In this document: in pieces, positions 1-5,032 of the stretch
How positions within the stretch are numbered: the first letter of the stretch is position 1
How the letters are laid out: the number at the start of each line of letters is the position of its first letter
Assembly: GCA_903930745.1 (NCBI GenBank)
Contig: CAIYZX010000269.1
Span: 1-5,303 of the forward strand
Length of the DNA: 5,303 bases
Origin: an uncultured Chloroflexota bacterium
GTDB taxonomy: Bacteria; Chloroflexota; Limnocylindria; Limnocylindrales; CSP1-4
Direction of reading: 5' to 3'
Program-made: the position numbers and the translations under genes
Notes under the pieces: generated by a model
What the model saw: the letters and a program-made list of their open reading frames with translations, nothing else
Told to the model about the DNA's origin: nothing
The model's database searches: none

Positions 1-1210
1 CCTGGCCGATCTCCTCCTCGGAGATCGTGAACGCGGGCGAGAACTGCAGCGCCACGCCGCGGATCGCCCGGGTCAGCACGCCGTGCCGGCGGGCGGCGGC
101 CACCACGGCCTCCACCACGCCCGGGTTCGCGGCCCGCGCCTCGGCAGAGAGCTCCACGGCGCCGGTCAGGCCCACGGTCCGCACCTCCGAGACGAGCGGC
201 GCGGAGGCCAGGCGCCCAAGCACCCGTTCCACCACCGGCTCCATCGAGCGCACCCGCGCCACGAGGTCCTCGCGCTCCAGCACGTCCAGGGTGGCGAGGC
301 CTGCGGCGCACGCGGTGGCGTGCCCGCTGTACGTGTACCCGTGGCGGAAGATGGCGCCCGGCACCGGCTCGTCCCAGAACGGCGCGCGCACGCGCGGACC
401 GGCGATGACGCCGCCCAGCGGCACGTACCCGGACGTCACGCACTTGGCGAAGGTGATCAGGTCGGGCTCGATGCCGTAGCGCGTGGAGCCCCAGAGCTCG
501 CCGGTGCGGCCGAAGCCCGTGATCACCTCGTCCGCCACGAGCAGCACGTCGAACTGGCGGCAGAGCTGCTGCAGCCCCTCGAAGTAGCCGGGATCCGGGG
601 GGATCACGCCGCCGGCGCCGATGACCGGCTCCGTGAAGAACGCGGCGATCTCCGGCGCGCGAGCGGCGAAGAGCGACTCCACCGCGTCGAGGTCGTTGTG
701 CCCCACGTGGACGATGTCGCCCACCAGCTCGCCGTAGCCCGCCTTGTTCAGCGGGATGCCGGCGAGGGACGTGCCGTACGCCGCCATGCCGTGGTAGCTG
801 TGCTCGCGGCTGACGATGACCTTCTTCTCCGGCCGCCCCATCACGTCCCAGTAGCGGCGGACCAGCTTGGCGGCCGTGTCCACGGACTCGGACCCGCCGC
901 TCGTGAAGAAGACGGCCGCGTCACGCACCGGGGCGGACGCCGCGATCCGGGCGGCCAGCTGGACCGTGGGCTCCGTGGTGTACGCACCGAACGACGAGTA
1001 CGCGGCGAGGCGCGTCATCTGCTCCGCGGCGGCGTTCGCGATCTCCGAGCGCCCGAAGCCCAGGCTCATGTACCAGAGCGCGGCCGTGGCATCGAGATAC
1101 CTGCGGCCCGCCGTGTCCTCGATCCAGCAGCCCTGGCCGGAGCGGAAGACCACCTCGTTGTCCTTGACCCCGTGCATGTCGGCAAAGCCGTGCCAGTAGC
1201 TGGTCGTCAT
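1..1210 (-). CDS. Class III PLP-dependent aminotransferase (omega-aminotransferase type), 3' end missing
   Basis: Fold-type I, class III transaminase moving an amino group between an amine or omega-amino acid and a keto acid with PLP; cytosolic. 403 residues are visible from the ATG; the C-terminus (probably a few tens of residues, since the family is usually 420-460 aa) lies beyond the left edge. Visible landmarks: phosphate-binding GGSES at residues 105-109, SYHG at 138-141, TEPV at 193-196, the cofactor Asp227 in ADEVITGFGRTG, the Schiff-base Lys256 in FAKCVTSGY, and YTYSGHATACAAG at 292-304. The residue after the lysine is Cys257, where Gly or Ala is common. The start is fixed by AGGAGA 8 nt upstream and by the family-like N-terminus (SYWHGFADMH). 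It lies 47 nt downstream of the MetE-like gene on the same strand, so the two are probably co-transcribed. Family assignment is firm. The substrate (beta-alanine, GABA, putrescine, taurine or an aromatic amine) cannot be read from the sequence. Confidence 0.95.
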   Translation of the reverse strand, partial: MTTSYWHGFADMHGVKDNEVVFRSGQGCWIEDTAGRRYLDATAALWYMSLGFGRSEIANAAAEQMTRLAAYSSFGAYTTEPTVQLAARIAASAPVRDAAVFFTSGGSESVDTAAKLVRRYWDVMGRPEKKVIVSREHSYHGMAAYGTSLAGIPLNKAGYGELVGDIVHVGHNDLDAVESLFAARAPEIAAFFTEPVIGAGGVIPPDPGYFEGLQQLCRQFDVLLVADEVITGFGRTGELWGSTRYGIEPDLITFAKCVTSGYVPLGGVIAGPRVRAPFWDEPVPGAIFRHGYTYSGHATACAAGLATLDVLEREDLVARVRSMEPVVERVLGRLASAPLVSEVRTVGLTGAVELSAEARAANPGVVEAVVAAARRHGVLTRAIRGVALQFSPAFTISEEEIGQ

Positions 1211-1257
1211 CGAGGATTCTCCTGGGGGTGGTGCGGTGGGCGGGGTGGTTGGGTGGA
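1211..1257 (-). other. Short C-rich intercistronic leader between MetE-like gene and aminotransferase
   Basis: The 34 nt after the MetE-like TGA, read on the transcribed strand, contain 24 C, 7 A, 2 G and 1 T. They are followed by the Shine-Dalgarno segment. No hairpin is evident, so this is not an intrinsic terminator. A C-rich, G-poor unstructured stretch could keep the ribosome site open or bind Rho, but that is inference from composition only. Confidence 0.5.
1218..1223 (-). promoter_or_regulatory. Shine-Dalgarno of the aminotransferase
   Basis: AGGAGA reads on the minus strand with 8 nt between AGGAG and the ATG at 1210-1208, which is near-ideal spacing. It decides the aminotransferase start. 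It contrasts with the first gene of the operon, which has no such site. Confidence 0.85.
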
Positions 1258-2256
1258 TCAGGCTGGATCGGCGAAGCGTGGCATGACCTCGAGCGCCTTC
1301 GGGTCCAGGCCCGCGGCGATCGCGTCCTTGAGCGGCATCGTGGCGAACGAGGCGGCGCGCGCGAGCTCCGCGAGCGCCGCGGATGCCTCCGCGGGCGTGA
1401 GCGCGGCCATCGGCGAGGCATTGGCAAGCCCGATCCGGTCCAGCCCTCGCCCGTTCGCGGAGGCGGCGTACTGGGCGGCCCAGACGAGGACTGGCGCCTG
1501 GTCGACGCCCATCCGGCCCGGCACGGCCACCAGGGCGGCGCAGACGATCCCGCGCTCCCCGGGCGCCTTTCGGACCAGGTACCAGTTGTCCGGCCCGGCG
1601 ACCAGGTCGAAGAGGTGCGAGCGATACGGCGCGCCGAAGATCGTCTCCGGGCCCGCGGCGTGAGCGGAGCCACCGGTGATGGACAGCATCGCGTGCAGCT
1701 CCGGCGCGTCCGCGAGCAGGCGCCGGTGAGCGCGCACGAAGCCTGCCCGCATCTTCACGTTCTCGCCGATGGAGACGGCCGCGGGCTCGTCCACGACCAC
1801 CACCGGGCACCCGGCCTCCGCCAGCAGTCGCAGCTCGGCCGCGAGCACCTCGGCGTGCGCATAGGCCTGGCCGGACAGCACGCCAAGGTCGCCCCACGCG
1901 CCCACCTCGCGAAGCGCCAGCGTCCAGGGCCCCGTCAGCGCCTGCGCAACCGGCTGGGTTGTCAGCGCCGCGGCGGCTCGCCATGAGCAGAGCAGGAGCC
2001 CGTCCGGCCCGGTGTCGCCACGGACGGCCGCTGCGAGCAACGCCCCGGCGGGATCCGCCCAGCGGACCTGTCCGTCCGTCAGCAGCCCGCAACCGGCCGC
2101 CTCCTGGGCGGCAAGCGTCTCGCCGATCACCCGGGTCACCGCGTCGTCCAGGTGGGACCGAGGGATCGCCCCGGCGGCAACGCCCGCCTCCAGCTCCTGG
2201 AGGGAGATGCCGTCCGTGGTTGCGCGCGGCCACGGCCCGCGGAGCATCGCGAACAC
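1258..2256 (-). CDS. MetE-like protein (cobalamin-independent methionine synthase C-terminal fold), probably not a classical synthase
   Basis: 332 aa from the GTG at 2256, about the size of stand-alone MetE C-terminal-domain (UROD/MetE TIM barrel) proteins. Family landmarks: N-terminal GPWPRAT at residues 7-13 (the GSYPR-like motif), LLTDGQVRWAD at 58-68 (TDGEQxRxD-like) and VVVVDEPA at 152-159. In MetE a His, two Cys and a Glu bind the zinc that activates homocysteine. Here His188 may remain in LHAML, but HxC becomes His-Ala-Met190. The region matching NPDCG reads NASPM (279-283), and the expected acidic ligand near 225-229 is absent. A methyltransferase using zinc-bound thiol is therefore unlikely. 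The start is GTG 2256, giving a VFAMLRGPWPR beginning and lying 6 nt after a -10 element; ATG at 2247 (329 aa) is the alternative, also without a Shine-Dalgarno. It leads a probable operon with the aminotransferase. Fold is fairly sure; function is unknown. Confidence 0.85.
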   Translation of the reverse strand: MFAMLRGPWPRATTDGISLQELEAGVAAGAIPRSHLDDAVTRVIGETLAAQEAAGCGLLTDGQVRWADPAGALLAAAVRGDTGPDGLLLCSWRAAAALTTQPVAQALTGPWTLALREVGAWGDLGVLSGQAYAHAEVLAAELRLLAEAGCPVVVVDEPAAVSIGENVKMRAGFVRAHRRLLADAPELHAMLSITGGSAHAAGPETIFGAPYRSHLFDLVAGPDNWYLVRKAPGERGIVCAALVAVPGRMGVDQAPVLVWAAQYAASANGRGLDRIGLANASPMAALTPAEASAALAELARAASFATMPLKDAIAAGLDPKALEVMPRFADPA

Positions 2257-2262
2257 GCGCCG

Positions 2263-2268
2263 ATCGTA
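2263..2268 (-). promoter_or_regulatory. Candidate -10 element of a leaderless promoter for the MetE-like gene
   Basis: TACGAT (TANNNT) reads on the minus strand and ends 6 nt before the GTG at 2256. This places the expected transcription start at or next to the first base of the start codon. No Shine-Dalgarno lies upstream of either candidate start. No convincing -35 is visible; the upstream region is occupied by a 12-bp palindrome. Confidence 0.55.
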
Positions 2269-2272
2269 CCCA

Positions 2273-2284
2273 ATGGCGCGCCAT
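2273..2284. repeat. 12-bp perfect palindrome, candidate operator
   Basis: ATGGCGCGCCAT is identical on both strands. It lies between the divergent MetE-like and sigma genes, spanning about -17 to -28 relative to the predicted MetE-like transcript start. It abuts the -10 and covers the spacer and near -35 zone, a typical place for a dimeric repressor or activator. Its GC-rich core makes chance occurrence possible, and no regulator gene for it is visible in the window. Confidence 0.4.
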
Positions 2285-2333
2285 GGCGGCGCACCGGGCG
2301 GGCCGGGCGATGCGCTCCTGGGCCGGCTCTCGC

Positions 2334-2339
2334 TATCAT
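2334..2339 (+). promoter_or_regulatory. Candidate -10 element for the ECF sigma gene
   Basis: TATCAT is the most AT-rich hexamer in the divergent region and a good match to TATAAT. The expected transcript start is near 2347, leaving a 5' leader of about 27 nt that contains the Shine-Dalgarno. No good TTGACA-like -35 is found at 16-18 nt spacing. Confidence 0.5.
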
Positions 2340-2364
2340 CGCGTTGCCGGAGGGGCCGGGCAGC

Positions 2365-2370
2365 GGAGGA
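2365..2370 (+). promoter_or_regulatory. Shine-Dalgarno of the ECF sigma gene
   Basis: GGAGGA precedes the GTG at 2374 with 4 nt between GGAGG and the start, which is slightly short but usable. It favours GTG 2374 over the in-frame TTG at 2344, which has no ribosome site. Confidence 0.7.
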
Positions 2371-2373
2371 CCT

Positions 2374-3024
2374 GTGCGGGATTCGGACGACGACGCGGCA
2401 CGCAGGAAGGCGGAGGATGCCGCCCTGCTCGCGCGGATCGTCGATCATGACGAGCGGGCCGTCGAGGCGCTGCATGCACGCTATGCAGGGCCCGTGTACG
2501 CCCTTGCCTACCAGGTCACCGGCGCGGAGCGCTTCGCCCAGGACGTGGTGCAGGAGGTCTTCGTCGCCATCTGGCGTGACGCCTCGCGCTTCGACCCCAC
2601 CAAGGGCGCCGTTGCCCCATGGCTCTTCTCGCTGGCGCGCCACAAGGCCATCGACCTCGTCCGCCGTGAGGCCAACGTCCGCAAGCGCACCGCGGACGTG
2701 GACCTCGAGCTGGAAGAGGCGGAGGACGACGTCCACGACGAGGCCTGGGCGCGGATCCGGCGCGAACGCCTGATGGAGGCGATCGACAAGCTGACCCCGC
2801 TCCAGCGGGAGGCCGTGGAGCTGGCGTTCTTCTCGGGGCTGACCCACGTGGAGGTGGCCGAACGCCTCTCCATCCCGCTGGGCACGGCGAAGACGCGGAT
2901 CAGGAGCGCGCTGCTGCGGCTGCGCGACCTGCTGGGCGACTCCGTCGGCGACCTCGTGGACGGCGGCGCGGAATCGGAAGCCGATGCGGCTGGGGTCACA
3001 GCGTCGGGGGCGATGCGCGACTGA
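2374..3024 (+). CDS. ECF (group 4) RNA polymerase sigma factor, SigK/RpoE type
   Basis: 216 aa, a sigma-70 family factor that directs RNA polymerase to specific promoters. Region 2 spans about residues 18-100: LLARIVDHDERAVEALHARYAG leads into the core-binding AQDVVQEVFVAIW (55-67) and the -10-reading FDPTKGAVAPWLFSLARHKAIDLVRR (73-98). A highly acidic linker follows (108-123). Region 4 spans about 135-187, with LTPLQREAVELAFFSGLTHVEVA and the helix-turn-helix recognition segment LSIPLGTAKTRIRSALLRLRDLL. There is no region 1.1 or 3. A 29-residue Gly/Ala/Asp-rich tail follows region 4 and looks disordered. The GTG start is supported by GGAGGA. No anti-sigma gene follows: the next gene is convergent with 12 nt between stops, and the upstream neighbour is divergent. 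Regulation therefore rests on transcription, on the tail, or on a partner encoded elsewhere. Which regulon it controls cannot be told. Confidence 0.95.
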   Translation: MRDSDDDAARRKAEDAALLARIVDHDERAVEALHARYAGPVYALAYQVTGAERFAQDVVQEVFVAIWRDASRFDPTKGAVAPWLFSLARHKAIDLVRREANVRKRTADVDLELEEAEDDVHDEAWARIRRERLMEAIDKLTPLQREAVELAFFSGLTHVEVAERLSIPLGTAKTRIRSALLRLRDLLGDSVGDLVDGGAESEADAAGVTASGAMRD

Positions 3025-3036
3025 CGGGCGCCGCGG

Positions 3037-4251
3037 CTACGCCCAGGTGGCGAGGCCGGAGCCCCAGAGGATCCCGAAGAGGACCACGAGCACCACGATG
3101 CCCGCGACCTGGGCCGCCCTGTTGCCGCCCGAGCCAAGCGCCGGGACGGTGGTGCCCGGCGTAGGGCCGGGCCGGCGCCACATGGAGCGCATGGTCTCCA
3201 CGTTCGTGGGCGGCAGCAGCACGCCCAGCCAGAGTCCGCTGATGAGACCGCCGACGTGCGCCCAGTTGTCCGTGGTGCCCATCGTGAGGCCCAGGACCAG
3301 GTTCAGGACGACGAGGCCCACGAGCTGGCCCAGGAACCCTCGGGCGGCACGGTCCAGCATGGGCTTGTGGACCGCGGACATCCCGATGAGGAAGCCGAAG
3401 AGGCCGAAGACACCGCCGGACGCGCCAACGCTCCACTGCGCGTCCGAGAACGCGAAGGTGGCCAGCGAGGCGCCCACCGCCGTCACGAGGTAGACCGCGA
3501 GGAACGTGGAGCGCCCGTAGAGCCGCTCGATGAACGGGCCCGCGATCCAGATCGCGTACATGTTCATGGGCAGGTGGAGCGGCATCTGCAGCAGCGGCGC
3601 GTGCAGGAGCGTCACGGTGACGAGACGCCAGAGCTCGCCGTGCACGATGAGCACCTTGTCCAGCTGCAGCATCCCGTAGAGGTCCATCGCATCCGAGGGA
3701 AGGAAGTTCGCGAGCAGGGACACCGCGGTGGTGATGCCGATGACGACCAGGGCGGCCGAGAGGCCCACGTCGCCGCGGGCACGGGCGAAGTAGCGCCCCG
3801 CCGCCTGCTTGTCGCCAACCTCCTTGGTCAGCCAGCCCAGGCGGGCGGCAATCTCCGCCTTCTCCTCGCGGGGCGCCCGGCGATCGGCCTCCTTGTAGGC
3901 CGTGATCGCGCCACGCAGGTCGCCGGAGCGCACGCGCGCCGCTGCAACGTTGCGCCAGGCCGCGTACGTGTGACGGTTCTCCGCGAGGCGGGCGGCGGTC
4001 TCCCACTGGGCGAGCGCGGACGACTCGTCGTCCAGGCGGTGGAATGCCTCGCCGGAGCCCAGGAGAGCGGCGGCGGTGAGCGCGAGATCGTCCACGCCGA
4101 TGACGCGGGCGTACAGGTGCGCGGCGATCATGAAGTCCGCCGACGTCATGCACTGCGCGGCGTAGTCGAGGACAGCGGCGGCCTGCTCGCGCGAGAGCGG
4201 GCCCGTGGTCCGCAGGGCCTCCCGTGGATCGTAGGCTGCGTTCGTGGTCAC
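3037..4251 (-). CDS. Rhomboid family intramembrane serine protease with N-terminal TPR domain
   Basis: 404 aa from GTG 4251. Residues about 20-161 are soluble and helical, with three TPR-like repeats (about 60-90, 96-127, 129-161, the second reading AAARVRSGDLRGAITAYKEA). Residues about 163-346 form a six-helix rhomboid core and 382-396 a seventh C-terminal helix, the 6+1 topology. Visible signature: WR at 208-209 in the L1 loop, HxxxN (His226, Asn230), GASGG with catalytic Ser278 (276-280), and catalytic His332 in WAHVGG (330-335). The Ser-His dyad is intact, so it should be active, cleaving helices of membrane proteins. The TPR part should lie in the cytoplasm and may recruit substrates or partners. 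GTG 4251 is preferred because a -10 sits 7 nt before it; the in-frame GTG at 4278 adds nine residues and has no ribosome site. It converges on the sigma gene and diverges from the SRAP gene. Substrates are unknown. Confidence 0.95.
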   Translation of the reverse strand: MTTNAAYDPREALRTTGPLSREQAAAVLDYAAQCMTSADFMIAAHLYARVIGVDDLALTAAALLGSGEAFHRLDDESSALAQWETAARLAENRHTYAAWRNVAAARVRSGDLRGAITAYKEADRRAPREEKAEIAARLGWLTKEVGDKQAAGRYFARARGDVGLSAALVVIGITTAVSLLANFLPSDAMDLYGMLQLDKVLIVHGELWRLVTVTLLHAPLLQMPLHLPMNMYAIWIAGPFIERLYGRSTFLAVYLVTAVGASLATFAFSDAQWSVGASGGVFGLFGFLIGMSAVHKPMLDRAARGFLGQLVGLVVLNLVLGLTMGTTDNWAHVGGLISGLWLGVLLPPTNVETMRSMWRRPGPTPGTTVPALGSGGNRAAQVAGIVVLVVLFGILWGSGLATWA

Positions 4252-4258
4252 GTCCCCG

Positions 4259-4264
4259 AGGGTA
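4259..4264 (-). promoter_or_regulatory. Candidate -10 element of a leaderless promoter for the TPR-rhomboid gene
   Basis: TACCCT (TANNNT) on the minus strand ends 7 nt before the GTG at 4251, so transcription should start at the first base of that codon. If so, the GTG at 4278 is upstream of the transcript and cannot be used. No clear -35 is present. Confidence 0.5.
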
Positions 4265-4280
4265 CCCGACGCGGGCACTG

Positions 4281-4291
4281 CGGACCGTCCG
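4281..4291. repeat. Inverted repeat midway between divergent rhomboid and SRAP promoters
   Basis: CGGAC-C-GTCCG has 5-bp arms around one base. It is centred at 4286, nearly the midpoint (4284) of the two predicted transcript starts (4251 and 4317). It coincides with where both -35 boxes should be; for the SRAP promoter CGGACC at 4281-4286 shares only GAC with TTGACA. It may be an operator or a chance GC-rich repeat. Confidence 0.3.
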
Positions 4292-4303
4292 GCGGGCGGC
4301 GCG

Positions 4304-4309
4304 TAGACT
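4304..4309 (+). promoter_or_regulatory. Candidate -10 element of a leaderless promoter for the SRAP gene
   Basis: TAGACT (TANNNT) ends 7 nt before the ATG at 4317, placing transcription start at the A of the ATG. No Shine-Dalgarno lies between or upstream. No actinobacterial (GAACN4GTTC) or enterobacterial (CTGTN8ACAG) LexA box is seen nearby. Confidence 0.6.
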
Positions 4310-4316
4310 GGGCGAC

Positions 4317-5009
4317 ATGTGCGGACGGTTTGCCCAGCAGCGCCCCACGTCGGAGATCGCGCAGATCTTCGACGCCGAGGATCTCGCCGACCATCCAGGC
4401 GGCCGGTTCAACGTGGCCCCCACCACCCAGGCGGCCGTGGTCGTCGCGAAGGACGACCGGCGTGCGGTGGTCCGCTACCGGTGGGGCCTGGTCCCCTCGT
4501 GGGCGAAGGACCCGAAGACGGTCAGGAACACCTTCAACGCGCGGTCCGAGACCCTGGCGACCAGCGCCATGTTCCGCGACAGCTTCCGGAAGCGCCGGTG
4601 CATCGTGCCCGTGGACGGCTTCTACGAGTGGCTGCGCGACGGGTCCGCCAAGCACCCGATGCGGATATGGGACCCGTCCGGCATGCCCCTGGCGCTCGCC
4701 GGTCTCTGGGCCGGCCGCAAGAACGAGGAGACCGGCGAGATCGAGCGCACGTTCACGATCGTGACCACGCGCCCCAACGAGTTGATGTCGCGCATCCACG
4801 ACCGGATGCCCGTCATCCTGCCGCCAGACCTGTGGGGGACGTGGCTGGACCCGGAGCCGCGTGACGAGGGTGAGCTGGTGGCGCTCTTCGAGCCACGAGA
4901 CGACCTGCCCCTGGCGGTGTACGAGGTGGCGCCGCTGGTCAACAGCGTGCGCAACGACGGGCCGGACCTGGTCCTGCGCGCGGATCCCCGCCTGCCCGGC
5001 ATGGCCTGA
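4317..5009 (+). CDS. yedK: SRAP / YedK (HMCES-type) abasic-site DNA-protein crosslinking protein
   Basis: 230 aa, full family length. SRAP proteins bind abasic sites in single-stranded DNA and form a stable thiazolidine crosslink through the amino group and thiol of Cys2, protecting the lesion from strand breakage at replication forks. Signature: MCGRFA at the N-terminus (Cys2), RFNVAPT at 30-36, RWGLVPSWA at 55-63, FNARSE at 73-78 (Asn74), CIVPVDGFYEW at 95-105 (Glu104) and SRIHDRMPVIL at 158-168 (His161). These match the Cys2/Asn/Glu/His active set of E. coli YedK, all present. The chemistry needs Cys at position 2 after Met removal, which fixes the start at ATG 4317. It is read alone, divergent from the rhomboid gene and converging on the acidic gene to its right. 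The older annotation is SOS response-associated peptidase; self-cleavage of Met is the only peptidase-like activity that is well supported. Confidence 0.97.
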   Translation: MCGRFAQQRPTSEIAQIFDAEDLADHPGGRFNVAPTTQAAVVVAKDDRRAVVRYRWGLVPSWAKDPKTVRNTFNARSETLATSAMFRDSFRKRRCIVPVDGFYEWLRDGSAKHPMRIWDPSGMPLALAGLWAGRKNEETGEIERTFTIVTTRPNELMSRIHDRMPVILPPDLWGTWLDPEPRDEGELVALFEPRDDLPLAVYEVAPLVNSVRNDGPDLVLRADPRLPGMA

Positions 5010-5022
5010 TCCGCAATCCGGC

Positions 5023-5032
5023 CGGGCGCCCG
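5023..5032. repeat. 10-bp perfect palindrome between convergent stop codons
   Basis: CGGGCGCCCG lies in the 23-nt gap between the SRAP stop and the stop of the right-edge gene. It has no loop-forming spacer and no following T-run, so it is a weak candidate for a bidirectional terminator. It may be no more than GC-rich chance. Confidence 0.3.

Noticed and set aside
83..1663. Long plus-strand open frame opposite the aminotransferase and MetE-like genes
   Set aside because: High GC keeps antisense frames open. The translation is rich in Arg, Gly, His and Ala with no family motifs, while the minus strand encodes two recognisable proteins.
2344..2346. TTG as an alternative start of the sigma factor
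   Set aside because: It has no ribosome site and lies only 4 nt after the -10 box, so it is probably at or before the transcript start. GTG 2374 has GGAGGA.
2248..2847. Minus-strand extension of the MetE-like frame to 2847
   Set aside because: It runs antisense through the sigma factor and across the promoter region. Homology to the MetE fold begins only at about 2256.
4224..4316. Upstream in-frame ATG for the SRAP protein
   Set aside because: SRAP chemistry requires Cys at position 2, so only ATG 4317 is functional. The added segment lies inside the divergent rhomboid gene and is basic and motif-free.
2996..4426. Long minus-strand frame in another phase across the rhomboid gene
   Set aside because: It is Arg/Pro/His-rich without motifs, whereas the overlapping frame 3037-4251 encodes a complete rhomboid with its catalytic dyad.
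5010..5032. Intrinsic terminator between SRAP and the right-edge gene
   Set aside because: There is a loopless GC palindrome but no T-run on either strand, so a standard Rho-independent terminator is not supported.
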